Shown here in pieces: positions 43,288-55,400 of a DNA stretch of 64,000 nt (within the stretch, counting starts at the first letter, position 1; every line of letters starts with the position of its first letter). Made by a program: the position numbers and the translations under genes. This DNA comes from Laccaria trichodermophora. Taxonomy: Eukaryota > Basidiomycota > Agaricomycetes > Agaricales > Hydnangiaceae. Where the stretch lies: contig JACTVC010000016.1 in assembly GCA_018417955.1 (NCBI GenBank), forward strand, positions 1,178,001 through 1,242,000, in the 5' to 3' direction. The notes beneath the pieces were generated by a model. That model was not told the DNA's origin and did no database searches. It saw only the letters and a list, made by a program, of their open reading frames with translations.

Positions 43288-44496
43288 TTACCCGACTTGC
43301 AATCTTTGTATACCCTCCTCTAGAAGTTTCTCATCCTTCTGACCAGCCTGAGGCGTGTCGTACCCACCCTTTAATATTACTTCCCTCACCCTCTCTACCT
43401 CAACAGCTTTCACAGGCCCAGACCCCTCCCATCCAGGCAACGCCTGCCTCTTCGCATTCTCCACCCTTAAGAAAAAATCGGGCTTTAAGAAGCCTTTATC
43501 GTCACCTGCTGTGAGGACGACGCCGTTATCAGAGAAGAAGAATTGGATGCCGGAGGAGAGGGCGGCTTGGATGTTTATGTAGATGAATATTTGGGAGGAG
43601 GATCTCATTCCTTTGATAAGTGGGATTGTGGGATTAGTTGGTTGTGGGGAAGGAGAGAAACAAGAAAGAGAGGAAGACAGGGGGAGACAGGGACGTACCG
43701 CTTATGACGCCGTTATGCCCTGGCAGACCTTGTGCGAGGTGGATGTGGTTTCGTTTCATTTTTGAGAGTCCTTGTTTGGCTTTTTCAATGATGTCAAAAT
43801 TAGCTTCCTCTTTTTTATGGGGGAGAACGGGACGCACAGATAGATTCCCAAGCGGCCAACGTCGTCCCGTGTACAGCTACACCCGTGGATATATCAGCGG
43901 CTGATAAGATTGGTTTGAGGTTCAACTCGACTGTCTAATTTTTTTCATCACTTAGGTTGGTGCTTCGAGAAGAGGGTGGAACGAACCTTGAGAGAATGTC
44001 CTTGACGAGCTCGTATCCACCATACGTTAGGATCCACTGGTGGTTCCGTAGAGGCGCCTGCATTCGAAGCAGCAGCAACATTGGGGGTGGTGGTGGTATC
44101 AGGTTCAGATGTCAAATCATATCGCTGTTTCGAATCCTTCCCCACAATCTCCCGTATCTTGTCTAAATCCAATCCTTGGGTTTTCAATTTCGGGTTCTGC
44201 AGCTATTACAATCATCAGCATACCCTGTAACAAAAAAAATCCACTTTCAATCGACGTACCAGATCCGCGACCTTGACGTACCCATCCTTCCGCATCGGCA
44301 GTCCCTCACCCTGTGCGCCATGGCGGAGGAGATACGATAGTGTCTTGGATACCCGGACTTCGGGAGAATCTTTCTCGAGCCCTCGGAGTTTGCTTGATGT
44401 TTGATGGTGGTGGGGTTGCTTGGGTTTGGGGTTTGAGTTGTTTGTGCGTTTTGTGCGCACGCGTGGAGGTTTGTTGTCGGACGGGGAGGAGGCCAT
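43288..44496 (-). CDS. TPT1: tRNA 2'-phosphotransferase
   Basis: Start at 44496 (MASSPSDNKPPRV); a longer upstream frame lacks conservation. The enzyme removes the 2'-phosphate left at the splice junction of ligated tRNAs, transferring it to NAD. Signature blocks appear in order: VSKTLSYLLRHGAQGEGLPM with the catalytic Arg-His, KDGYVKVADL, IREIVGKDSKQRYDL, WWIRARQGHS, MKRNHIHLAQGLPG, and IYINIQAALSSGIQFFFSDN with DKGFLKPDFF. Introns lie near 44,257-44,205, 43,975-43,9xx and 43,690-43,620. The low-complexity N-terminus is a fungal extension. It converges on the HEATR5 gene with only 65 bp between stops. A divergent relative lies at 33,616. Confidence 0.9.
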
Positions 44497-44636
44497 TGGG
44501 CGTAGTATGATTCGGGTTTGGTGGAGGTTAACTTGAGGATTATGAGTATGAGGGTGTGATATCTTGAAGAGTGTTTGTATTATAGTTCGATGGTTTGCGG
44601 AGATTGCAAATAACGATAATGACATGGGGAGTGTAA
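44497..44636. promoter_or_regulatory. TPT1 upstream region
   Basis: A short upstream region of the minus-strand TPT1 gene that also precedes the possible small plus-strand gene. No specific site can be named. Confidence 0.3.
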
Positions 44637-45021
44637 GACCGAGTCATTTTGACTCTATGGTATGTACACCATCAAGGAGAGAGCTCCGACGAGGGAGAAG
44701 TGTTCAACCAAATTCGGAATATTTCGTTCCGAATTGACGTTGATGTGGAGGTGACAGCCTTTCTGCTTTCCACCTCCACCAAGGGAGGACGACACTCGGT
44801 TCATCTAAAGATCGCTGGAGGTTTGTATCAACGTCCTTACCCAATTTACCAGCCGTGGTGCAAGGCCCACAAAGGAACCCTCCCAAGGTGAGTGTTCTCT
44901 AAAGTCTTCCCAATTGAAGACCTTGACATACAGAAATTTCAAAGGCCACCTCAAAATTTACGTAGCCAGCATCACAAGCCTCAACCACTCAGAGGACAAG
45001 ACGATGATCCTCTGCAGATAA
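44637..45021 (+). CDS. possible small gene or relic, start not found
   Basis: An open frame without ATG reads VFNQIRNISFRIDVDVEVTA, then HSVHLKIAGGLYQRPYPIYQ and CKAHKGTLPR. A convincing 46 bp intron (GTGAGT...TTGACATACAG, about 44,889-44,934) joins NFKGHLKIYVASITSLNHSE and the stop at 45,021. Strand composition and the splice look real, but the 5' end is missing. It may use an unseen upstream exon or be truncated. No family is recognised. Confidence 0.35.
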
Positions 45022-45340
45022 GACTGTAACTGTGACTTTACCTGGAAGTTCACCCGGACAGGCCGTCAGCATGATTTCACAACACGCTTGCCCTTCGTTC
45101 GGATATCTTTCCTGGCGCACACTTAAATGAGATGAGTAGTATACAGGCACTGCGCACACGCTGTCCATCTTGCCGGAAATGTACGCAATTTCGGATTTCA
45201 TTGTGGTGCTGGTGAGCGATCTGATTTTTGCCACTCGTGACTCTCAGAAGTACTAAAATTAGGAAAGGGAGAGGGAAGGCGTATATAAGCCCAGCTCAAG
45301 TTGATTGGCGAGTATATACAAGCTTGACAACCCCACCATC

Positions 45341-46447
45341 ATGAGTTTCTGCAAGAACTGCATTAAAGGCGCGTCCTTAGCTTTTCCTACAAGTCTCCTC
45401 GAATCACCCATATCTAATAATCGCATTCACCAGGTGTCACCCACGAAGGAACTCCACAGGGTATGCCCTCCTCTCTTAATATCATATATCTCCTCATTCC
45501 AACTTCTTTTCCCCCTTCAGGTAAATGGGAACTCATAGGCGGCGTAAACTCCTACGTCGCAACACCCACCGTCGACTACCCTAAAGACAAAGTCGTCCTC
45601 TTCCTCACGGACGTGTTTGGTCCACAACTTGTCAATGCCCAGTTGCTCGCTGATGATTTTGCGAGTAACGGGTTCAAGGTTCGTCTTTCCCCCTTCCTTC
45701 TCTTTCCTTCTATGTATAACGATTGCATTATGGGTAGACTGTTGTGCCAGACTATTTGAACGGCGACCCTATCCCCGCTGACGTGATGACTTCTGGGGCA
45801 TGTCCTCTTTCCTTTCTCTACAGATCCTTGGGCTGATAAGAAAGAGAACAGATACCATTCGACTTTGAGAAATGGCGCTCGAACCACACACAAGCGCATA
45901 CCCGGCCTACCCTCGACAAAGTAATCGACGCACTCAAGAAGGAAGGTGTGACTACCTTCGGGGCGACTGGGTATTGCTTTGGCGGTACGTCTTCTGCCGA
46001 TCCGGAAGAATGATGACGATGATGGGTATTAGGACGATATGTCTTCGACCTCGCGTTTGAGAATATCATCAGCGCCTCTGTCGTATCGCACCCCTCCTTA
46101 CTCGAAATACCCGCCGATCTCGAGGTGCGCTTTTTTTTCAATTCCACTTATAGTATCCTAATCGGCTATTTCTAAATTCCCCCCCCTCCCAGAAATACTT
46201 CAACACATCCACATCCCCCCTCCTCATCAACTCCTGCACCAACGACGTGCGCTTTCCATTGACCGCGTCGGCTAAAGCCGACGAGATTTTTGGAGAGGGA
46301 AAGTTTGCGCCGGGGTATAAGAGGGAGTATTTTGAAGGCGCGGAGCATGGGTTTGCTGTTAGAGGGGATATGACGAATCCAGTTGTGAAGAAGGCGAAAG
46401 AGGGAGCATTTGAGAGTGCTGTTGCGTGGTTTATTGAGAAGCTTTGA
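45341..46447 (+). CDS. dienelactone hydrolase family protein
   Basis: The ATG at 45341 gives MSFCKNCIKG, then VTHEGTPQGKWELIGGVNSY, DKVVLFLTDVFG, TVVPDYLNGDPIPADVM, TTFGATGYCFGGRYVFDLAF, LLINSCTNDVRFPL and FEGAEHGFAVRGDM, with the stop at 46,445-46,447. The alpha/beta-hydrolase triad is visible: nucleophile Cys in GYCFGG, Asp in CTNDVRFP and His in EHGFAVR. The family hydrolyses dienelactone-type esters; fungal members act in aromatic degradation or as general cytosolic hydrolases. About seven introns; the first appears to use a GC donor (AAAG/GCGCGT...CACCAG), since no GT donor restores the frame. Confidence 0.88.
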
Positions 46448-48248
46448 GGACTGAGAAGAAATGGATGGGGCGGGGTTTGTTGGAGGGCAATTGGTATGAG
46501 ATATCATGTCGGGCCGCCGCTTTGTGAACTTGAACTGAATGATGTTGTTGGCTAAATCTGATTACTGCGACTCGCGTTCAGGACGATGCCATTACGCGAC
46601 ATGAAAGCACGCGACCCATCCCGGGCGCCCGACATCGACGAACATAAAATCCGCATGACGCAGTAGAACTAAGCATCGCTTAGCACTCGGTCGTTAGAAC
46701 GAAATTGGGGAGGTTGCTTTTCAAAACTGGATTACTGATAAAACATTTCAGAGAAAAGCAACAGCGCACAGACTGCATAACAGAGAGGTTGCCATGCCAA
46801 GGTTCTGGCTCGAAGTCAAACTTGAATAAAAGAGGCATCGAAAACTCGATGGCTACAGATTTCAGCGAGGAGTCAATTTTATCGCGGCCATGAAAATTTG
46901 ATGTCGCCCTTCCGTCGCGAGTAAGGTAGTCGTAAGCATCGTCATTAATTAATTATTGGCCTGCTGCCAGTGCCAGACGCTCTATGGAAGACTTCCTAAA
47001 GGGGACCGTCTGACCCCCCGCAGAGTCGGCTACAAGCCCTGGGCTATTAGCCCTAGGGCTTGTTGTACTTGTTTGCGCAAATAGACTGATGGGCCACGTA
47101 GCCGCTTATTCGGCAAAGCCCGCCAGCTCATCAGACTCCGTTTAGTACACGACAACTTATATAGATTTTTTCGTGGAATAACCCACGTCTCAAATGGTTT
47201 TCTGTGAACTGTAAGGAAGGTTTCAAATTTCAGACAACTTTCGTGAAAGATATGTAATAAGCACCCAAAGTTTTCTGAAAATGGAGATGTGGAGTGACGG
47301 AATCAATACCGGCACCAAACACTCCACCAAACAGAGTGTGCTATAACCTTATCAAAGCCTTGTGTACACAGCTGATACACAGTGACGGATTTCACGAGGA
47401 AGAAATCTACATTGTTCTGTTACAAATGTATACATAGTGAAACTTGGAAAGAAGATCTTACAAAATCAAGCTAAGCATTGGCTAACCCAAGGCCAACCAT
47501 CAATCAATTAGCACAAGTAGCTACAACTCGAGGATTGTGTGGCAATGGAAATTTTGTGTATTTGATGCATGTAATGACTCTCATAAACTGTATCTACGTG
47601 GAAAATGTTTGCGAGCGGCGTGATAAGTACAGGAGGGAAACGGAGAAGCGACACCGACGCGACGAACGCGACGGACCCATCACCTCATCACGTTTAGTTG
47701 TGGCCGCACGTGAGAGCCTTAGCGGCGTTTTCCGAAGGATTTTAGCCCTGGGGCTGGCAGCCAGGTCAGCGGGCGGTCCGACATTCTGTCCTAAAGAGGT
47801 TCGAGCTTGGTTCGAGCCAAAGCTTCTGGACTGGCTCAAATTCTAGGCCAACTTGAATGTGCCTGAAGATTTTGTGTCTTGCAACTTCCTTGCAACCGTT
47901 AGTCTCCCGTAGGCAACTCCTATGATGAGGGTGATGATAGTCGATCTCCCTCATATGGATCCAACCGTGAGAATAGAGATCTCCCATGTTCAAGTACGTG
48001 TAAGTAATGAAGGCCCACACTATGGGACAGACAAGATGAGCGTTAGAGGTTTTGTTGGAGTGGGAAAAGGTGGGAAAAGATGGACGAGTATGGAACAAGA
48101 TGGAAAACGTTGCGTTTCCCAAATTGTCTCAAACAAGAAAGAAAATCAGCGCGGAACGCAGTGAGAGTTTGGTGAGAATGGCAGGAGGAAACAAAGCACG
48201 TGTTCGTTTTCGGTTGTTGCCGTCGCTGTGCAAGGACGAATTAACCTG
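46448..48248. other. intergenic region, probable decayed repeats
   Basis: No spliced gene is supported. GGCTACAAGCCCTGGGCTATTAG near 47,029 and a partly reverse-complementary AGCCCTGGGGCTGGCAGCCAGG near 47,743 could be the ends of an old element about 0.8 kb long, but the match is weak. The rest is AT-rich. Confidence 0.35.
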
Positions 48249-48751
48249 ACACAGGGGAGAAACGGTGATTTGTCCAATGAGTAAATCCTGGGCATATGTT
48301 GATCGGAGGCATTATTGCTCGATAATTTACTTCACGTTTGTTAGGTGGGTAAATTCAAAATATGCCCAACATTGAACATCAACTGCAATTAGGATGTGCA
48401 CAAGGGACTGCATGAGAACTGTTGGTAAAATGTGCATCAAGTTTTCCCCAGCATGGTCATTCAATATTTGATTTTGATGTGCCCAGATATTATTAAATGT
48501 AATCAGAATATGCCCAATATTTCAAGACACATTTTAAGTAAATTCATCAGCTTCATTTAGAATTTTACCAATGGGCATATTTTACATGGGACTACCATCC
48601 ATAGTGTCTTTTTATCTCAGCTTTATTTTTGAATATATTTTCAATTTATCCTTTGAACAAATGTAAAGAAAATCATTGAGCAATAATGCCTCTGATCAAC
48701 TTATGCCCAGTAATTTACTCATTGGACAAATCACTGTTTCTCCCCTGTGTG
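48249..48751. mobile_element. ~0.5 kb MITE with ~80 bp terminal inverted repeats
   Basis: The left arm starts ACACAGGGGAGAAACGGTGA and continues through TTGTCCAATGAGTAAAT and GGAGGCATTATTGCTC (to about 48,330). The right arm (about 48,670-48,751) is its reverse complement with a handful of mismatches and one single-base indel. The AT-rich interior has no open frame but contains repeated TATGCCCA words. Its structure is that of a non-autonomous DNA transposon able to fold into a long hairpin. I could not define a clear target duplication. Confidence 0.8.
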
Positions 48752-48776
48752 ACACTGACAGCTGAATGTGAATGCG

Positions 48777-48990
48777 AAACCCTAGACACCTCTGCAGAAT
48801 TCCCAGTCTTCCCCTCGCCTTGAACAAACAACCGCATTTAGTGCGATTCCGTTTCACTACCCAGGGCGCTCGATGATGTAAAGGATGGAGTGCTACAGTG
48901 TTTTGTATGTAGTCCCTCAAATGGGGAAGCAGTTGTTTTGCAAAGAGCGAGGTGGAGTCAAGAAATTTGGCAGAGGTGTCTAGGGTTTTG
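48777..48990. repeat. inverted repeat of about 20 bp, 214 bp apart
   Basis: AAACCCTAGACACCTCTGC at about 48,778 faces its reverse complement GCAGAGGTGTCTAGGGTTTT at about 48,970. This directly abuts the MITE on the right and may be a second small element. Confidence 0.6.
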
Positions 48991-49346
48991 CATTTAACGG
49001 GAATTAACCATCCCAAAATACCAGATCTAAGAGGAATTTTAGATGTGCGGAACCATCCCGGCCGCTGGCAAAGTTGAAGTGCTTCCTTTGCTTCCTCCCG
49101 TTGGCAATGCTCGGAGACTAGTCACTACAAGACATCCACCAAAAAATCTCAAAACTTGAGGAAGCATGCAAGACTACATTGAGCTGACTCCTCTAAATTT
49201 TCTAGGTTGGAAATTGTGACGTTGAAGCTACAACGTTAACAATCAAAAGGTCAAAAATCCGCATATCCTAACGTTTAGAACGTTCTGGGACGATAACGAC
49301 CCTGCTTGTGGAAAGGCTGTGGTGTATAGTGGATCGGTGAGTCTGA

Positions 49347-49920
49347 GGCCTCTTGGGTGTATAGCCATATATCCGGGACGGCGCTATCGGCTAATAGCCA
49401 GGAGTTGGTAGGCGCCAATGCGTACGGCAAGTGTATTAGAAGAAGAGTGGAAGAAAAGGAGAAGGCCTCTTGGGTGTATAGCCATATATCCGGGACGGCG
49501 CTATCGGCTAATAACCAGGAGTTGGTAGGCGCCAATGCGTGCGGCAAGTGTGGAAGAAGAGTGGAAGAAAAGGAGAAGGCCTCTTGGGTATATAGCCATA
49601 TATCCGGGACGGCGCTATCGGCTAATAACCAGGAGTTGGTAGGCGCCAATGCGTACGGCAAGTGTAGAAGAAGAGTGGAAGAAAAGGAGGAGGCCTCTTG
49701 GGTGTATAGCCATATATCCGGGACGGCGCTATCGGCTTATAACCAGGAGTTGGTAGGCGCCATTGCGTACGGCAAGTGTAAGAGAAGAGTGGAAGAAAAG
49801 GAGGAGGCCTTTTGGGTGTATAGCCATATATCCGGGACGGCGCTATCGGCTAATAACCAGGAGTTGGTAGGTGCCAATGCGTACGGCAAGCGTAAAAGAA
49901 GACTAGTTGAAAAGGAGACT
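49347..49920 (+). repeat. minisatellite, five units of 114-117 bp
   Basis: Units start at GGCCTCTTGGGT near 49,347, 49,464, 49,578, 49,692 and 49,806, giving periods of 117, 114, 114 and 114. Each has only a few substitutions. All periods are multiples of three, so the plus frame stays open and would repeat SWVYSHISGTALSANNQELV and GANAYGKC...RRVEEKE. The minus frame is open too (APTNSWLLADSAVPDIWLYT). No ATG with context or splice evidence shows that either is translated. Confidence 0.85.
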
Positions 49921-49954
49921 ACTCCAAAACTTTCTCCCCCACCCTACTGAATTG

Positions 49955-50525
49955 ATGTTTTCAACCCTTCAAGAGTATCACCAAGCAATCATCTCAGCAG
50001 CATGGATGATCATCCTATCCCTCATCCCGCAAGACATAGTGCGGGCTGGAGCCATCTTCCTCGGTTTTCTTATATGCGTGCACGCCGTGCGCCCACGAAC
50101 CCTCATGAAAACGCTTCAATTTCGACTCTCATCTTTGGAGGAAAAATTGCAGGACGCCGTCGATAGTGGAATCATGCGTCAATCGGATACAAATTTCACT
50201 AATCAATTTACGAAGGACATAGGAAGGTGAGTTGTTGACATTGTTTCATGGAATAACGTGCTTACTGTGTCCGCCCTTTAGAATCCACTACATGATCTAT
50301 GAGCTCTACGAAAGGACGCTTATTACGTCCGGCGGAATTCTTCAGGAGGTTAAGGCCGTTTGGGAGGGTCTCTCATTCGAGATTAATGAGTGCATTCGGG
50401 ATGTTGACGCCCTAGAAAGGGACCTAGAAGTATGTTCTTCCTAGCCGTTGCTCTCCACGGTCTTACATGATGGACAGATAAACCGCGCAAAAATTCTGAA
50501 GAACCACTATCATTCGTGGAAGTGA
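49955..50525 (+). CDS. small membrane-anchored protein, three exons
   Basis: Start chosen at 49955 (MFSTLQEYHQAIISAAWMII). The upstream in-frame continuation is the minisatellite and is probably not part of the protein. One hydrophobic stretch (ILSLIPQDIVRAGAIFLGFLI) is followed by charged helices (TLQFRLSSLEEKLQDAVDSG, VKAVWEGLSFEINECIRDVD). Introns at about 50,227-50,281 (GTGAGT...TTTAG) and 50,430-50,477 (GTATGT...GACAG) join the exons; the last reads INRAKILKNHYHSWK, stop 50,523-50,525. About 155 residues. The layout of a membrane anchor plus coiled coil matches small Agaricomycete proteins of unknown function. Confidence 0.65.
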
Positions 50526-52451
50526 CGGCCCGAACTGAATAAATACCTGCTTTCCTCCTGCTTTCGATTTTCTGGTACATATGCATTCCCACTTGGAGGT
50601 TGTTCTGACTTCTGCACTTTTTGCGTAGTCAGGGTGTTCTACCGCTTTTTTTGAGTAGCTTAGACGAGTTAATTGTTATAGTTGTATGAATATTGTGGAA
50701 TCGGTGTCTTTCCAATATCCCACGATGCGTGGTCCCATCCACGTCCTTCGAGGTCTGAGTGTGCTTTGATGTTTCGATAGATACCCAAGTTTCGATCCTT
50801 CTTCGCAAAAGTTACCCTCCCCTTTGCTTTATCCAAAAATTGGGCACGTCATAGGATGGGAAGTTTGTGTGTTTGTCAGGGGGAGGGAAGAGATGTCAAG
50901 ACGCCCCGGGCATTTATGTGCGGGGGGAAGGGAAATTGACGGGTATGAAAGGATATGCCAATATGCCAATTTGTGGAGGGCGTTGGGAATGGGCAGGGGA
51001 CGAACCACTAAGACCAAAAGAAAACAATAGTGCCTGAGGTGAGGTGGCGCATAGTGAATGATTTTTTATTGGGGACCGGAGGTGGGTGATATGGAAGGTA
51101 TGGAGGTCAGCTGGGATTACGACCGGGATTGATCTGGCAGCTGCGTTTGCTATGATAAGGACGTGGGTTGGGGAGGAGGTTCCAAAGCCTGATAAGTACG
51201 CCTGATCCTTGCGTAGATCTTGAAGGACCTTAACTTAGGGGCAAGGTAGGCTGGGATGTGAGACATTGGAAGGCATTAGGAGTTCCTCACACCGCGGAGG
51301 TAAATTGCCCATATGTTCTACAGAAGTGATTTGGAAATGAAGCCGAAAAGAGTTCGAGCCGAAGAGCAATCGAAACGCAAGTAGGGGCGTTGGTAGATCT
51401 ATCATCGAATTGTTGTCGTGCTAATGTAGGCAAAGCTGTTTTCGTGGAACTAGGACCGTTGTCATCGGTGACCCGCGAGTAGACCTCAAGCGTCAACTTG
51501 ACGACAGTGTGCGTAGAGGGGCGTATGTTCGTTCATGTCTGTTCATGTTGCAAATCAGAAGCTATATCTGGCGTCCTGGTCAGGGTTACGTTGGTGTAAC
51601 CGCTATGGCCCAATTTCCACAATCAGCACGGCTACTAAAGGGAATGCATATTGATGTTTCTTTGTCACTTCTAACGAGAAGACCAGTTGCTTCTATGGTT
51701 GCGAATGTACCTGCTAACGAAAGTATAAGATGAGTGATTAACTTGGAAGACGAATCCAACAGACCTGACTCGTGCGCCATGGCCACCCCCTACCCAACCT
51801 GCGCATCGCAGTCCTGACCACCGGAACCCCGCAAAGGCGCCCATCTTAACGAGGTACTTTGTCTCTGATACCCTAGACCTTATAACGGCCACCTCGGGTA
51901 GCCTAGGGCTCGTACGCAATGTGCCCTGTAGGTTGGATCCGTGTATCCTCTTGCCCGGCGTCGATCCTCATCCAGCCTTTCGAAGGGACGCAAAAAGTTC
52001 GTGAGAAAGAGATGGGCCGATCCGAAAGTCCTCTTGTTGACAGTCTGCACTTGGTCTACACTGGCTCTCTCTAGCCCTCGCGCAAACAGATGTCCTGGAT
52101 ACCAGGTCGCTTCCAAAATGGCGCTGTAAATGGTGATAGTCTTGTGGACACGTGCTGAATTCAGGGAGAATCGCGTCGCGTCACGCGAAACTGACCTGTG
52201 ACGCATCGTAAAAATTATTCATTCAATAAATCATTCCAGGCGCCCGCGCAGCGGTAAACTTTCAGTGTACAAGTTTGCGGTAAGCAAAACTTCAACTACC
52301 AGTCCGGCATGGTGATATAACTGTTCCAAAAGGATCAATATAGCGATCTGAAGCTCTATTGACACAAAACAGAAGCCAACGACCGACTCATATAGTGGGC
52401 TCAAGAAGTTCTGGTCGTCTCGAACCTCCTTGTCCAGGTATACCTTGCGGG
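50526..52451. other. intergenic region, no gene seen
   Basis: Nearly 2 kb with only short, unspliced frames on both strands. No transposon termini or RNA gene are recognisable. A 5' exon of the next gene could lie near 52,360-52,430, because the frame before its first ATG stays open. Confidence 0.35.
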
Positions 52452-55400
52452 ATGGAAAACTTGGAATCAGAACTGGAAGCCAACGAAGAAACTTTACAAA
52501 CATCGACAGCTATACGGTTGCCCAAGCGGCATGGCCTTAATATGACAGCGAGGGTCAATGGCAAGGCCTTCACGGACTTAGGAGGGAGCAATTTCGAGGT
52601 GAAGAGCAGCGGAGCATCTTCAGAAACAACGAAGCCAATCACTACCTACATGTCGCGTTCCAAAGGACAACGGAGTGCCCAGCCCCTGGTGGTGGACTCG
52701 GGTTCATCCAGCCCCGACGAACTTGACTCCTTGTCCCAGTCAGACACTCACTCTCCTAAAAAGAAACCGAGAAAGATGTTTGACGAAGATGTACAAGCCG
52801 AGTCGGTGGACAACGAGTACGTGAAGCGTTCGAATGCCCTTAAGAATCTGCGTTTCCGCAAGAACAAAAGTCAAGACAAAACACAACCTGAAGCGTCAGG
52901 TTCCAAGGCACCGCCCTCAAAAGAGAACGAACCCCGCGTTGTAAAAGACGCAGGGATATCCTCAAAACGGTCGCTTGCCTCTAAAGCTGCGAAACAACGG
53001 TTGGACGATTGCGAGACCTCACGGCCACTAGGCGACAAGAGTCCGAACAGGCAGCTTAGTCCACCGCCATCTCACCCGCCTCCTCGGGAAAAACCCAAAC
53101 CTCGTCCCATCAAGAAACCTCAAGCAACCACCGTTGATGCCGCACCGAAGACAACGAAGAAACCTAATATCCCGACTGTGAAGAAGCCCCATTTTCCGCT
53201 TCCAGCCAAACGAGCACCACTACCTTCTGAAGCAGAAGAGCCTCGCGCTTTGCGCTCAAATTTGGGCATTACTTCAAAAACACGGCTTCCTGACCAATTT
53301 CCATTTCTTTCGCCAACCTCCCAACATACACCGCGTGCTACCTCGTCAAAGACGGCCGAAAAGCTTCCCTTTTCTCCTCCACAGTCGCGAATTGACGATT
53401 TTCCTTTTCCATCACCACTTGCATCGGACAACCGAGGGAAAAAGATCACACCTAGCGCGTTTCCAATGCCGTCTCCCCAGTCTTTTGACGCATCGTTGAA
53501 GGGCAAAGGAAAGGCGATAGTTGTCAGTGCCGAAGACGATGAAGAGGACGAGAATGGAAGTTATGGCCGCAAGAGCAAGGGTACCCGACTTGAACCGTTC
53601 CCAATGAATACCCAAATGCTGCGGAGTGTCAGTTCTCCGAGTGTCCAGTCGTCTCAGTCAGTGAAAAGGAACTCGGATGGCATTTGCAGCGATGGTGATC
53701 AGCATGTTAACAAGCGGCGGAAGGACGACGAAGATGACATGTAAGTCCGCTGCTGTGCTTAGTTTGATGTCAATTGATTTATTATTTAGGTTCCCTGGTC
53801 ATCATGCGTTTGAGGACGACGACGATACATGTCAGTCGGCTCTCTTTTTACTTTACATCCTTCTGACCAATCTATTCAGTGTTCATGTCCCCATCTGTCG
53901 ACCCCAAAACCCTCTGTCCCTATTGCGACACCCCCTTACCGACATCTCCAACACCCCTCCTTGAGAGTCTCCTCGCAAAAGTATGCAAGAAGTCCACCCG
54001 TGATCCACGGCCTGCCAATCCATTAGGCCGGAAAGCGCCCTTGGCAACTTTCATCGCCGTTTGCCAACGGCATCGATTTGAAAGCCAGATTCTCCCAAAA
54101 GCTGAACAGAAAGGGTGGCCGAAAACCATCGACTGGGCGAAAGTAGGCGGCCGGGTGGAGGCGATGCGTGATTCCCTGCAAGCCCTGATCAACGACCGTG
54201 ATGCTAACGACGGCGGAGAATTCTTTTGGGCAACTGAAGGTCCACGATCGAAATGTGTTTTTTGGAGAGATGTCGTGAGCGAGGTGAGACAGAAGGGTTC
54301 GAGAGCCGTTGCAGGTGTTCGGGGTCAGTTTGCCAACTTTGAGAAGACGCAGCCTGGCTAGTAAGCGTTGCTTCACCTACAGCGACATCTGTGCTGACCC
54401 AACTTTTACTCTGTAGCTATGGCGAGTTGGGTTCAGTTATCATTCACCAAACATTGTACAACCTCTTTCCACCATCCGAGCTGGACCCAGACCTCATCTC
54501 ACCACTCACTTCAAACGAGTTTATTCAACGGATTCTGGTCCCGGAGGTCGCTGTGAGACTCATCAAAGAGGACCAAAACCTTGAAGGGGACATGGGGACT
54601 ACTGAAGCTTTGCAAATCCTACGCGAAAGCTCTGCGTATGGTGTCGCGATGTTCCCTGAGGACAGTGGAGAATCGGCTGGTGTGGGACCAAGTCGTGGTT
54701 TCCGTGGTCAGAGGCGAGAGGACGAGATGGGTGCGGGTGACCGTATAGTCATGGAACGCGCTCGGAAGAGGCGGAAGGAGTTGGAAGAGGAAGACGAGCA
54801 CGAGAAGGAACAGGAGGATCAGAAACAACAGGAGGAGGAGGATCGGAAAAGAACAGAAAGTCGTCGAAGGAGGACCCGAAAAGGGAAAGCCAAGGAAACG
54901 ATACAGGAGGAGGATAGTGGTTCGGACGTTGTGTTTGTGCCTCAAAAGCCCAAACCGAGACCGAGGCCCATCAATAAATCCTCAAGCAGTGGTGCATTGG
55001 CTGATGCTGACGCGGAAGATGAAGTGGTCATATCAGAGAGGGAACCAAAGGCCTCTAAGCGGAAGACGAGCAATGCCACTCTGACTGACAATGGGGACAT
55101 TAAGTCTCAGCGACTCAAGCGACCGACGGCCAAGACGTTTCCATTCGACCTTGAGTCTGCCATTAATTCAACGGATGATGACTCCTCTTCACGGCCTTAC
55201 CCTATACCGCGACATCGTTCCCTCTCTGTCAGCGAAACGGGAAATCAGAGTGTTCGCGTTTCACCTACGAACTCGCCTCCACTTGCTGTCAAGAAGAGGC
55301 CTCAAACGAGGGCGAAAACTCGGAGAGGATCTTCGTCTGAAGTGAATCTCTACTCAACCAGCGAATCCGAAGGCGGCCGTTCTGACGCCAGCAGGACGAG

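Noticed and set aside
44989..45234. Minus-strand frame MAKIRSLTSTTMKSEI
   Set aside because: Overlaps the 3' part of the better-spliced plus-strand candidate, has no continuation and no recognisable domain.
46990..47790. Possible 0.8 kb element with AGCCCTGGGCT-type ends
   Set aside because: The inverted match is short and gapped; no target duplication can be seen.
49275..49661. Minus-strand frame through the minisatellite
   Set aside because: Open only because the repeat period is a multiple of three; no start context, intron or family support.
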